Shown here piece after piece: positions 26,291 to 34,641 of a DNA stretch of 64,000 bases. The position numbers and the translations under genes are program-made. The DNA comes from an uncultured Allomuricauda sp. Lineage in GTDB: Bacteria > Bacteroidota > Bacteroidia > Flavobacteriales > Flavobacteriaceae. Positions within the stretch are counted from its first letter, which is position 1. Each line of letters starts with the position of its first letter. Where the stretch lies: contig NZ_CANLYK010000002.1 in assembly GCF_947495325.1 (NCBI RefSeq), positions 620,001 through 684,000 on the forward strand, in the 5' to 3' direction. The notes under the pieces were generated by a model. The model saw nothing but the letters and a program-made list of their open reading frames with translations. It made no database searches and was not told where the DNA came from.

Positions 26291-27843
26291 TATAAATCAA
26301 ATTTTATGCCTTGAGCCAAGGGAAGTTCTGTGGTATAATTAATGGTGTTTGTCTGTCTTCTCATATAAATCTTCCAGGCATCCGAACCACTTTCACGCCC
26401 TCCTCCTGTTTCTTTTTCACCACCAAAGGCACCACCAATTTCCGCTCCTGAGGTACCTATGTTCACATTTGCAATGCCACAATCACTGCCTGAGGAAGAT
26501 AAAAAATGTTCGGCTTCTCTCAAGTTGTTTGTCATTATGGCCGAAGATAAGCCTTGCACAACTCCATTTTGTTGAGCTATGGCATTTTCAACATCTCCAG
26601 AATATTTTAATACATATAAAATTGGTGCAAAAGTCTCTTCCTGAACAATCTTGAATGAGTTGTTTCCCTCAACAATTGCAGGTTTTACATAACAACCACT
26701 TTCATAACCATCACCGCTTAAAACGCCGCCTTCAACCAAAATTTTCCCACCTTCATTTTTAGCTTCTTTCAATGCTGCCTCATACATTTTTACAGCATCA
26801 GTATCAATCAAGGGCCCTACGTGATTGGTTTCATCCAAAGGATTTCCGATTTTAAGTTGTTCATAAGCAGCAACGATGGCATCTTTTACCTGATTGTAGA
26901 TGGATTCATGTACAATAAGTCGGCGAGTTGAAGTGCAACGTTGCCCAGCTGTACCTACCGCACCAAATACCGCTCCAATAACCGTCATTTTTATATCAGC
27001 ATCAGGAGTAACTATGATGGCATTGTTTCCGCCGAGTTCTAAAAGTGACTTTCCAAGTCTTGCAGCAACGGCTTGGGCCACAATTTTTCCCATACGGATG
27101 GATCCCGTAGCGGATACCAATGGAATTCGATTATCAGCGGTCATCATTTCTCCCACTTTGTAATCTCCATTGATAAGACAGGAAATGCCTTCTGGCAAAT
27201 TGTTCTCTTTTAAAACTTGAACTATTATATTTTGACAGGCTGCTCCGCACATTGGCGTCTTTTCTGATGGTTTCCAAACACAAACATCTCCACAGACCCA
27301 GGCAAGGGCTGTGTTCCATGCCCATACAGCTACTGGAAAATTAAAGGCAGAGATAATACCAACAACGCCTAATGGATGGTATTGTTCATACATTCTATGT
27401 CCAGGTCGTTCAGAATGCATGGTCAATCCGTGCAATTGCCTGGATAGACCTACGGCAAAATCACAGATATCAATCATTTCCTGAACTTCACCCAATCCTT
27501 CTTGATAGGATTTTCCCATTTCATAGGAAACCAATTTCCCAAGAGGTTCTTTTAATTCACGAAGTTTTTCACCAAACTGTCTTACAATTTCGCCTCTTTG
27601 GGGAGCAGGCATTAAACGCCAATCTTTAAATGCTGAAGTAGCGGCTTCCATAACATTTTCAAAATCTGCTTTTGAGGTGGTTGTAACTTTACCAATAAGT
27701 GCCCCATCTACAGGAGAGTAGGATGAAATTGTTTCTCCAGAACCAAAATTTTTTGAGCCGGTAGATGTACCATCATTTATTTGGGCTAACCCTAGTTGTT
27801 TTAGGGCTTCATGTATACGAAAGTCTTTTGCAATTTCTGACAT
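26290..27843 (-). CDS. Aldehyde dehydrogenase, ALDH7 (antiquitin/aminoadipate semialdehyde)-like
   Basis: 517 residues, NAD(P)-dependent, cytoplasmic. ALDH7-like features are SERPGHRMYEQYHPLGVVGI and AFNFPVAVWAWN. The catalytic Glu lies in LLELGGNNAI and the catalytic Cys in GTAGQRCTSTRR. The closest known role is oxidation of alpha-aminoadipate semialdehyde in lysine degradation. The neighbouring 3-hydroxyanthranilate dioxygenase leaves open a role with tryptophan-derived semialdehydes. It is 78 bases downstream of the DUF1304 gene in the same direction. Confidence 0.9.
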   Translation of the reverse strand: MSEIAKDFRIHEALKQLGLAQINDGTSTGSKNFGSGETISSYSPVDGALIGKVTTTSKADFENVMEAATSAFKDWRLMPAPQRGEIVRQFGEKLRELKEPLGKLVSYEMGKSYQEGLGEVQEMIDICDFAVGLSRQLHGLTMHSERPGHRMYEQYHPLGVVGIISAFNFPVAVWAWNTALAWVCGDVCVWKPSEKTPMCGAACQNIIVQVLKENNLPEGISCLINGDYKVGEMMTADNRIPLVSATGSIRMGKIVAQAVAARLGKSLLELGGNNAIIVTPDADIKMTVIGAVFGAVGTAGQRCTSTRRLIVHESIYNQVKDAIVAAYEQLKIGNPLDETNHVGPLIDTDAVKMYEAALKEAKNEGGKILVEGGVLSGDGYESGCYVKPAIVEGNNSFKIVQEETFAPILYVLKYSGDVENAIAQQNGVVQGLSSAIMTNNLREAEHFLSSSGSDCGIANVNIGTSGAEIGGAFGGEKETGGGRESGSDAWKIYMRRQTNTINYTTELPLAQGIKFDL

Positions 27844-27921
27844 TTATAACTTTTAATGCGTTAATTGTTATATTTTTTCAAAATTACAAATAATAATACT
27901 GATGGAGAACGCAAAGATTTA

Positions 27922-28293
27922 TCAAAGAAAATGGTGCAACAGGAGTAATAGAATTCCTATGAGTGCCGGAAGTGCTTGTACCATGAATATTTTCTTTGAT
28001 ACAGAAATTGCCCCATAAATTCCTGCCAGGGTAACACACCCAAGAAAAAATAGGCCAACATAAATTTGCCATAACGAGTCTTGGATCAGAAGTGACCAAA
28101 CAAGGCCAGCGGCTAAAAATCCGTTATACAGCCCTTGGTTGGCTGCCATACTTTTGGTGGGTTCAAACAAATGTTCGGGAAAATTACGGAAGACTTTTTT
28201 TGCTTTCGTGGTCCAAGCAAACATTTCTAACCATAAAAAATAGAAATGTAAAATGGCAACAATCAAGATAATAAGTTTGGCGGCTATAATCAT
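27922..28293 (-). CDS. DUF1304 membrane protein
   Basis: 123 residues, four predicted membrane helices (about 3-22, 51-70, 76-95, 103-121). The N-terminal pattern HFYFLWLEMFAW and the NQGLYNGFLAAGL stretch are typical of DUF1304 (YxjD-like) integral membrane proteins of unknown function. The gene starts 3 bases after the dioxygenase stop, so the two form an operon. The location suggests transport or membrane support of that pathway, but nothing in the sequence shows it. Confidence 0.85.
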   Translation of the reverse strand: MIIAAKLIILIVAILHFYFLWLEMFAWTTKAKKVFRNFPEHLFEPTKSMAANQGLYNGFLAAGLVWSLLIQDSLWQIYVGLFFLGCVTLAGIYGAISVSKKIFMVQALPALIGILLLLLHHFL

Positions 28294-28296
28294 AAT

Positions 28297-28836
28297 TCAA
28301 TTTTTTGCTATAAATCGTTCATCAACTGGCATTACTGTTCCACAGTTGTTACATGTGCGTAAGTCTTCGGAACTATAAAAATGTTTAAAGTGACTTAAAA
28401 AGTCCTTTTCAATATCATTCAAGGTAAAATAGGCTTCATAAAGTTTATGGTTACAACTGTCGCAAAACCATAGCAGGCCATCATCCACATTCATATCTGC
28501 TCTTTTTCTCTCTACGACAAGACCTATGGATCCAGCATGTCGAACAGGGGAGTGTGGGACTTTTGCAGGATGAAGATATATATCTCCTGGACCAAGTTTC
28601 ATTGTCTTTTTTTGTCCACCCTCCTGTATATGTACTTCAATGCTCCCTTCTAATTGATAAAAGAGCTCCTCGGTTTCGTTATAATGATAGTCTTTGCGAG
28701 CATTGGGCCCAGCTACAATCATTACAATATAATCACCTGCTTCTTTGTACAGATTTCTATTGCCTACAGGGGGTTTTAGGGTATCGCGGTTTTCTTCTAT
28801 CCATTTATTTAGGTTAAAAGGAGCCTTTATTGCCAT
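28297..28836 (-). CDS. nbaC: 3-hydroxyanthranilate 3,4-dioxygenase
   Basis: 179 residues. This cupin enzyme opens the ring of 3-hydroxyanthranilate to 2-amino-3-carboxymuconate semialdehyde, the precursor of quinolinate in the kynurenine route. The iron ligands H51, E57 and H95 line up with those known in the bacterial enzyme (HYNETEELFYQLEG, PAKVPHSP). The second, rubredoxin-like iron site of bacterial forms is intact: C125/C128 and C162/C165. Neighbours are DUF1304 and an ALDH; no other kynurenine gene is in the window. Confidence 0.95.
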   Translation of the reverse strand: MAIKAPFNLNKWIEENRDTLKPPVGNRNLYKEAGDYIVMIVAGPNARKDYHYNETEELFYQLEGSIEVHIQEGGQKKTMKLGPGDIYLHPAKVPHSPVRHAGSIGLVVERKRADMNVDDGLLWFCDSCNHKLYEAYFTLNDIEKDFLSHFKHFYSSEDLRTCNNCGTVMPVDERFIAKN

Positions 28837-28890
28837 TGCAAAAGTTTTTAGAAAGGTATAAAAAACCTTTGTTGCAGCATAGGGTTTAAC

Positions 28891-28919
28891 AAAAAAGACC
28901 CGTGCAAAGCACAGGTCTT
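28891..28919 (-). terminator. Intrinsic terminator after the CAP-domain gene
   Basis: AAGACC-C-GTGC / GCAC-A-GGTCTT with the loop AAA and one internal mismatch, followed on the minus strand by a T-run. It separates the CAP lipoprotein gene from the dioxygenase operon. Confidence 0.75.
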
Positions 28920-28956
28920 ATCAAACACTTATTTAGTGTAACCTAATAAAACTTAT

Positions 28957-29469
28957 TTATTGAACTTTCATAAAAATTTGTGTGAAGTAAGGCAACCCTT
29001 CTTTATCCAACTGAACACTCAAGGTAGTATGGGTATATTCACCTTCAATGGCTTCTTTGTGTGATGCACTCTTTAACCAACCATCAAGAGTAAGTTCTGC
29101 AGTGCTATAAAATCGTGCTACGTTTTCACTTACATCTACAGCATTTATTTCGGATGCTATACCTGATGCTCTTGATTCAAAGTTGTCATGACTCAATTTA
29201 TTTTTTGATATCATGTAATTATTGTGCGCTTCGGCATACTTGTATGATGTTTGACTTGATTGTAGTTTGGAAGACCCAACTGAAACCCTATGGTCATTTA
29301 CCAAATCAAAAAGATCTTTTTCCATTTGAACTGGATCAACAACAACTTTTTCACCTTCAAAAAGTGATTCGGTAATAATTTGTTCCTCTTCAAGGGAAGA
29401 AGTCTTACTGCACATGCTTACTCCAATTGCCGAAGCAATAATCCATAAAGCGTAAAATAATTTTTTCAT
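28957..29469 (-). CDS. CAP (SCP/PR1) domain lipoprotein
   Basis: 170 residues. The N terminus (KKLFYALWIIASAIGVSMC) reads as a lipoprotein signal with Cys at about 20. The CAP domain starts at about 50 with LFDLVNDHRVSVGSSKLQ and contains YAEAHNNYMISKNKLSHDNF and VSENVARFYS, with the His and Glu of the CAP cavity. The family has diverse extracellular roles and no agreed enzymatic activity in bacteria. It is monocistronic by its terminator. Confidence 0.85.
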   Translation of the reverse strand: MKKLFYALWIIASAIGVSMCSKTSSLEEEQIITESLFEGEKVVVDPVQMEKDLFDLVNDHRVSVGSSKLQSSQTSYKYAEAHNNYMISKNKLSHDNFESRASGIASEINAVDVSENVARFYSTAELTLDGWLKSASHKEAIEGEYTHTTLSVQLDKEGLPYFTQIFMKVQ

Positions 29470-29679
29470 TTTCGGGGGTAATTGTGGAGATTGGTTCCAA
29501 TAATCTCAAAATGTTCTAATGCTAAACTAGTTTTAGACAGCTGGTCCGCCAGAAAATATCCATATGATTACGGATTAATCCGATGAGTTGCAAAATTGAA
29601 CTAAATAGGGTCAGATAGGGTCTCGCAGAATTTTCCTTTCATCGAAGAAAATGCCCTTTAAATGGATTTTGAACAGGAC

Positions 29680-30192
29680 TCAGTTTTCAGCTTCTTCAGA
29701 ATTTTCCTTTTCGCTTTCAAGGACAAGGCTAAAAACAAAAGCACCAATTTCCTTTACGGGTTCATAAAAGATGGAAGTGCTCTTCGTGTCATCTCCCACA
29801 AAGTCGAAAGAAGAAGTAAGGCGCTCAAAGAATATCAAAAGTGCCCCAACAATAATAGCAACCTTAAGCATTCCAAAAACACCTCCGGCAATCTTATTCA
29901 AAATGCCCAACATAGCAAAGTCTGCTATTTTGGTCAAGAATTTACCTGCAAAATGTATCAAGAGTACAATTGCAAAAAATGTAACCAGAAAAGCAGTTAT
30001 CTTTAGATATTGTTCGTTCCAGTTAAGGTTTTCCGCAAGATAGTCATCGGCAATATAGGAAAAGTGTATGGCGCCGTAGATTCCTGCAATCAAAGCCAAT
30101 AGGGAGGCTATTTCTACAAACAATCCATTTTTTAAACCTTTATATAGTCCCCAAACCAACAATATCCCAATAACAATATCTAAAAAGCTCAT
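29680..30192 (-). CDS. CvpA family membrane protein
   Basis: 170 residues from ATG 30192; the open frame extends upstream to 30312, but the N terminus MSFLDIVIGILLVWGLYKG is the conserved CvpA start. Four membrane helices (about 3-22, 28-46, 60-85, 100-125) are visible, then a hydrophilic tail ending in an acidic stretch. CvpA in E. coli is linked to colicin V production; in Bacteroidota it is a conserved inner-membrane protein of unclear role. It is divergent from the gene at 30254. Confidence 0.85.
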   Translation of the reverse strand: MSFLDIVIGILLVWGLYKGLKNGLFVEIASLLALIAGIYGAIHFSYIADDYLAENLNWNEQYLKITAFLVTFFAIVLLIHFAGKFLTKIADFAMLGILNKIAGGVFGMLKVAIIVGALLIFFERLTSSFDFVGDDTKSTSIFYEPVKEIGAFVFSLVLESEKENSEEAEN

Positions 30193-30227
30193 AAATGGGT
30201 TTTTAACAAATATAGGATATTGATTTG

Positions 30228-30235
30228 TACCTTTG
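30228..30235 (+). promoter_or_regulatory. Putative -7 box (TACCTTTG)
   Basis: TACCTTTG matches TAnnTTTG, 19 bases before ATG 30254, between divergent genes. No TTG at the -33 position. Confidence 0.4.
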
Positions 30236-30253
30236 AAGCTCCTAAAAAATGAC

Positions 30254-30610
30254 ATGTCAAGAGACGATAAACTTAAGGAAAGATGGGAATTATTGGTGGA
30301 AAAATTGTCCAATCAATTTTCTGATGGAGACCCATTGGAAATTGATGGCATTATCTATTTGGTGGGGGTACAGGAACTTGGCAATTTTAAAAGGGACTTC
30401 AAAAAAGATGAAAAAGTCAATTTAATGCATATCGCCATTTGTAGGTTATTGGAGCCTTATGGGTATTATGATTTTGATTTTTTTGACGAGGATGGTTGGC
30501 CCCACTATATCGTAAAGGAACAATTACCCCCATTAAAAGCCGGGGAGCAGTCCGTTTTGATGAAGGAGGCGTTGGTAGGATACTTTTTAGAAAAAAAATA
30601 TATTCAATAA
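30254..30610 (+). CDS. Conserved hypothetical protein
   Basis: 118 residues from ATG 30254; seven further codons are open upstream but overlap the -7 box. No signal peptide or membrane helix. The middle part (MHIAICRLLEPYGYYDFDFFDEDGWPHY) is distinctive and acidic/aromatic. I recognise the type from flavobacterial genomes as a short protein of unknown function, but no domain. It precedes glpD, which has its own promoter. Confidence 0.7.
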   Translation: MSRDDKLKERWELLVEKLSNQFSDGDPLEIDGIIYLVGVQELGNFKRDFKKDEKVNLMHIAICRLLEPYGYYDFDFFDEDGWPHYIVKEQLPPLKAGEQSVLMKEALVGYFLEKKYIQ

Positions 30611-30718
30611 CTTCAGCTGAGGCGCGAACTTGGAAGTTGAATAGGTTACCATCTAACAAACCCCTTAAAAGAGATTAGCCAGATTATCAGATTTAATATA
30701 AACTTAATTTCTTTTACA

Positions 30719-30748
30719 TTGTAAACGTTTACATTTTATGTAATTTTG
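30719..30748 (+). promoter_or_regulatory. glpD: glpD promoter (TTG-N19-TAATTTTG) with embedded palindromic operator
   Basis: TTG (30719-30721) and TAATTTTG (30741-30748) are separated by exactly 19 bases, the ideal Bacteroidota sigma-factor spacing. Between them lies a perfect 14-bp palindrome, TGTAAACGTTTACA (30720-30733), with a central CG as in LacI/GalR family operators. A repressor bound there would block RNA polymerase. The -7 box overlaps the in-frame ATG 30746, which argues for ATG 30779 as the true glpD start. Confidence 0.82.
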
Positions 30749-30778
30749 ATGTTTGCTCCTTTAACTAATCGCTATAAG

Positions 30779-32446
30779 ATGAAAGAGATTGTTGAATTTT
30801 CAAACTTGAATAGGAAGAACACCATTCAAAAACTTTCCCAAGAGACATTCGACTTGGTTGTCATCGGTGGGGGAATTACTGGTGGTGGAATTGCCTTGGA
30901 CGCAGCTTCAAGGGGAATGAAAGTCGCCCTATTGGAAAAAGGAGATTTTGCATCGGGGACTAGTAGCAAATCAACCAAATTAATTCACGGAGGGCTTAGA
31001 TATCTCAAGCAGTTTGATTTTTGGTTGGTAAAAGAAGTAGGTTCGGAAAGAGCCATTGTACATAAGTTGGCACCGCATTTGGTCCTTCCCGAAAAAATGC
31101 TGCTTCCCTTGATTGAAGGAGGTTCTTACGGTAAATGGCTGACTTCCATTGGTCTAAAAGTATACGACATCCTTGCCCAAGTGACAGGGGATGATAAACG
31201 GCAGATGTTGGAGAAAAAAGAGGCCTTAAAATTGGAACCGCTTCTGCCCAAAAAAATATTGAATGGAGCGGGGTACTATGCAGAATATAGGACTGATGAT
31301 GCCAGATTGACTATTGAGAATATAAAAACCAGCTTACAATTTGGTGCTAAAGCATTGAACTATGCCAAGGTAACCGATTTCATTTATGCTGACGAAAAGG
31401 TAGCAGGGGTAAAAGTAAAAGATGAGGTTTTGGGAGGTGAGTTCAACATCAAATCCAAATATGTAATTAGTGCTGCGGGACCATGGGTAGATGAATTACG
31501 AAGCCTGAACAATTCTAAAAAGGGAAAACGCCTTCACTTGACCAAGGGAGTTCATTTAGTGTTTCCAAGGGAAAAACTTCCGGTAAAACAATCCGTATAT
31601 TTTGATGTTCCTGATGGCCGCATGATGTTTGCCATTCCAAGGGGGAAAATTACGTATGTTGGAACTACGGACACCAATTTTAACTTGGATAAGGATAATA
31701 TCAAAACAGATTTGGCGGATGCCATTTATCTGATTTCAGCAGTCAACAACATGTTTCCGAGTATCAATTTGGAGATGGAAGACATTATATCTTCATGGGC
31801 CGGGTTGAGGCCCTTGATTCATGAAGAAGGAAAATCAGCTTCAGAACTTTCCCGAAAGGATGAAATTTTCACCTCGGACACAGGGCTTTTCAGTATAGCA
31901 GGAGGGAAGTTAACGGGATATCGCAAGATGGCTGAACGTGTTGTCAACAGAATTGCCAGGAAAATGGAGGAAGATGATGGTACAAAAATCCCAGAATGTA
32001 CCACGGATAAAATTCCACTTTGTGGAAGTGATTTTAAAAAATATAAGCACGTAAAAAAATACATCAGTGAGGTTTTTGACCGGATTAAGGAAGATGGATT
32101 TTCGGAATATGATGCATGGTATTTGGTCACCAATTATGGAAAACAAACCGAAGCTATTTTAGAAAACTATGCCGCATTACGGAACAAGGATGTTTATCTT
32201 AGAATGCTTCGTGCCGAAGCACAATTTGCCATTGCCCATGAAATGGTTTTGAACCCAATGGATTTCTTTATCAGAAGAACGGGAAGATTATATTTTGATA
32301 TTGACAGCATCCGAAATTATATGGAGCCCATCCAAGAAGAATTCAAGAAAGCATTTGGGTATGATACTGGCCAACTTGAATTTTTTAAGGAGAAAATGGA
32401 GGAAGAATTGGAATCGCACTCCAATTTTTCATTGGAGCGCGTCTAG
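30779..32446 (+). CDS. glpD: FAD-dependent glycerol-3-phosphate dehydrogenase
   Basis: 555 residues from ATG 30779. It oxidises glycerol-3-phosphate to dihydroxyacetone phosphate at the inner membrane, passing electrons to the quinone pool. The FAD motif VIGGGITGGGIALDAASRG, then GTSSKSTKLIHGGLRYL, and a C-terminal DAO_C domain (about 400-540) are all present. Start choice is fixed by the promoter. It ends 2 bases from the convergent hydrolase gene. The biosynthetic counterpart gpsA lies 2 kb away, so the window holds both directions of G3P metabolism. Confidence 0.95.
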   Translation: MKEIVEFSNLNRKNTIQKLSQETFDLVVIGGGITGGGIALDAASRGMKVALLEKGDFASGTSSKSTKLIHGGLRYLKQFDFWLVKEVGSERAIVHKLAPHLVLPEKMLLPLIEGGSYGKWLTSIGLKVYDILAQVTGDDKRQMLEKKEALKLEPLLPKKILNGAGYYAEYRTDDARLTIENIKTSLQFGAKALNYAKVTDFIYADEKVAGVKVKDEVLGGEFNIKSKYVISAAGPWVDELRSLNNSKKGKRLHLTKGVHLVFPREKLPVKQSVYFDVPDGRMMFAIPRGKITYVGTTDTNFNLDKDNIKTDLADAIYLISAVNNMFPSINLEMEDIISSWAGLRPLIHEEGKSASELSRKDEIFTSDTGLFSIAGGKLTGYRKMAERVVNRIARKMEEDDGTKIPECTTDKIPLCGSDFKKYKHVKKYISEVFDRIKEDGFSEYDAWYLVTNYGKQTEAILENYAALRNKDVYLRMLRAEAQFAIAHEMVLNPMDFFIRRTGRLYFDIDSIRNYMEPIQEEFKKAFGYDTGQLEFFKEKMEEELESHSNFSLERV

Positions 32447-32448
32447 TT

Positions 32449-33771
32449 TTATAATCCTGCCATTTCTTGTGCCCAACCAATAATCAGGTTAATTGTACCC
32501 TCATCCCACTTGCCCTCTTTTCCCTCAAAGGAGTTTTTTGGACTTTCATGTATGGTGTTCCAATGGTCCAAACCCGGATATTCATGTAGTAAGTGGTCTT
32601 GGTGCCCATTTCTTTTTAAGACTTCAATAATCATTTTGTTATCGAAAGATGACATTATCCAATCGTGGGCTCCCCTTAAAATTCTTACGGGAACTTTTAG
32701 TTTCTCCCATTGCCCTGCTAAATCAAAATCCTGTAACTGCTGATAATATTGAACAGGCCTTCCATACATATGTGCTGCGGAATGATAATTGTGTTCGGCA
32801 AGTGCAGGATATTCATTAACCACTTCTTGATAGGTTTTCTTTTGAATCAACATTCCGTGATAAAGAGGAATATAAAAGTTGTTCATTTTTTCAACGATTT
32901 GCGACTCCGTATTGCCTTGAAACTGAAGAATTCTTCTTTCAATTTCCAGCATATGCTCATACCATGTTTTAAAGAAAGTGCCATCAGAAATAACCCCGGC
33001 CAATTCAAATTCGTTGGCCAGCAGCGGCGCTAAGGCACTTCCCATGCTGGAGCCATAAACGATAATTCTCGATGCATCAACATAAGGTTTTGACTTCAAG
33101 TTTTTAATGGCGGCCCTATATCCCTCCAAATCCATTAAAAAATCTGAAGTACTACAATCACCTTCGCTATCCCCTACGCCAGGCTTTTCTATACGCATTA
33201 TGACCATACCCGACTTTTCCACCAAATCCTTGATGGTTTGCCCCCAATTGTTTCCTCTTCTCCCTTTATAAGTTTCAATACTTGAACAGCTTAATCCACC
33301 AATTAAAACAATTGCAGGCTGTTTTCCAGATTTTTTAGGTTTGGTGATAATAGTTCTTTGTGTAATTCCATAGGTGCTTGTGACCTCTTCGTAAAAAGTA
33401 TCGATTCCTTCGTGCGTTTCCCTACCTAATGGATTTAATTTTACATTGGCTTCAACAATTTGAGTGTCTCGTAGTGCTTTGATTTTAATATCGACACTTG
33501 CTCGTAGGCCATAAGAGACATCACTCCAAACTTCTTCGTCCTTTAGTAGAACATCATCTACTTCTATAATAATATCATTGGGCATAAATCCTGCCTTTGC
33601 AAGCGGGCTGTTTTTCGTTATCTCAATAATCTGCGCACCTGGAACACCTGTCTTTGGACTATTTATTTTTGCTTCCCAAGAGCTTCTTCTGGTAAGGTAT
33701 TGTGATTGTGAACTTGGAATTGAAAAAAGAAGAATAAGACAAAATAACAAGAATCTATTTTTAAGTTTCAT
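32449..33771 (-). CDS. Secreted PDZ-alpha/beta hydrolase fusion
   Basis: 440 residues from ATG 33771 (a TTG one codon upstream is ignored). Signal peptide (to about 24), a PDZ domain (about 40-115, GVPGAQIIEITKNSPLAKAGFMPNDIIIEVD) and an alpha/beta hydrolase (about 145-440). The nucleophile Ser is in YGSSMGSA, the acid Asp in LRGAHDWIMS, and the His in PGLDHWNT. An oxyanion-like stretch LIGGLSCSS precedes it. The substrate is unknown; peptides or esters are possible. Expected in the periplasm. Confidence 0.85.
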   Translation of the reverse strand: MKLKNRFLLFCLILLFSIPSSQSQYLTRRSSWEAKINSPKTGVPGAQIIEITKNSPLAKAGFMPNDIIIEVDDVLLKDEEVWSDVSYGLRASVDIKIKALRDTQIVEANVKLNPLGRETHEGIDTFYEEVTSTYGITQRTIITKPKKSGKQPAIVLIGGLSCSSIETYKGRRGNNWGQTIKDLVEKSGMVIMRIEKPGVGDSEGDCSTSDFLMDLEGYRAAIKNLKSKPYVDASRIIVYGSSMGSALAPLLANEFELAGVISDGTFFKTWYEHMLEIERRILQFQGNTESQIVEKMNNFYIPLYHGMLIQKKTYQEVVNEYPALAEHNYHSAAHMYGRPVQYYQQLQDFDLAGQWEKLKVPVRILRGAHDWIMSSFDNKMIIEVLKRNGHQDHLLHEYPGLDHWNTIHESPKNSFEGKEGKWDEGTINLIIGWAQEMAGL

Positions 33772-33886
33772 CAATATGGATTTAAGTTTTCTTTAAAATT
33801 AGATTGCCTATTTTTAGCTAGAGGACAATTTATACATAGGCACTTGTTTTTTATATCAACAGGACTTGTACAATGATTTAATATTT

Positions 33887-34639
33887 ATGCAATCCGCAAA
33901 CAGTTTTTATCTTTTTAATTCCAGAATTGCGACCCATAGCGTTTTTTGGGTGTTGTACTATCTGCTATTTGGATTGATTTGGGTTGGCGAGGAAGGGTAT
34001 TTGGCTTCTTTTTATTTGGAGTTTGTCTTATTGCCAATTCGGATTTTGGCAGTTTACATCACTATTTATTTTTTGCTCCCGCGATTTTTACTTAAAAGAA
34101 GGTTTAGAAGTTTTTTTATTGGATATGGATTGACAATGCTTCTGGGAGGAATACTACAACGCGTTTTTATCCACTTGTTTTATGAGGAATTATTGCTGAA
34201 TGATTCAACTACGGGACTGTTCAATATTATGTCGTTGGTAAGAGCAATCATTTTGATCAACACAACCGCCTTATTGGTTCTTGGAATCAAATTGTTTCAA
34301 CTGTGGTCCCTTGAGCATGACAAGAACAAAAGTTTAGAAAGTGAAATCTTGGAAATTCGGTCCAACCGAAGAACACATCGTGTTCCCGTAAAGAACATAC
34401 TTTTTGTAGAAGGTTTGGGGAATTATGTTACCTATCATTTGGCAGATAAATCAAAAATAACAAGCTATGGGAGTATTAAGGGTACACTTAAAGAGTTGCC
34501 GGATAATTTTAGGCGCGTTCACAAATCCTATATAGTGAATAAAGCATATATAAAATCATATGATGCCATGACCATTGATATTCAGGATAATGCCATTCCA
34601 AGAGGAAAAAGCATTTCGGATGAGGTTTTGCTAAATTGA
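33887..34639 (+). CDS. Membrane-embedded LytTR family transcriptional regulator
   Basis: 250 residues from ATG 33887. The first 140 residues form about four membrane helices (VFWVLYYLLFGLIW, YLEFVLLPIRILAVYITIYFLL, and two more). A short coiled linker leads to a LytTR DNA-binding domain (about 165-245) with VPVKNILFVEGLGNYVTYHL and FRRVHKSYIVNKAYIKSYD. There is no receiver domain, and no histidine kinase gene is adjacent, so it may sense a membrane or ligand signal directly. It ends 2 bases from convergent gpsA. Confidence 0.88.
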   Translation: MQSANSFYLFNSRIATHSVFWVLYYLLFGLIWVGEEGYLASFYLEFVLLPIRILAVYITIYFLLPRFLLKRRFRSFFIGYGLTMLLGGILQRVFIHLFYEELLLNDSTTGLFNIMSLVRAIILINTTALLVLGIKLFQLWSLEHDKNKSLESEILEIRSNRRTHRVPVKNILFVEGLGNYVTYHLADKSKITSYGSIKGTLKELPDNFRRVHKSYIVNKAYIKSYDAMTIDIQDNAIPRGKSISDEVLLN

Positions 34640-34641
34640 AT

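Noticed and set aside
29480..29515. GAGATT...AATCTC repeat upstream of the CAP gene
   Set aside because: The arms are interrupted by an insertion and no promoter box aligns with it, so no regulatory claim is made.
30193..30312. Extended N terminus of CvpA
   Set aside because: The added 40 residues are Ser-rich, non-conserved in type and overlap the divergent gene; MSFLDIVIG is the usual CvpA start.
30746..30778. Upstream ATG of glpD at 30746
   Set aside because: It overlaps the -7 box of the promoter, so it lies before the transcription start; ATG 30779 follows it properly.
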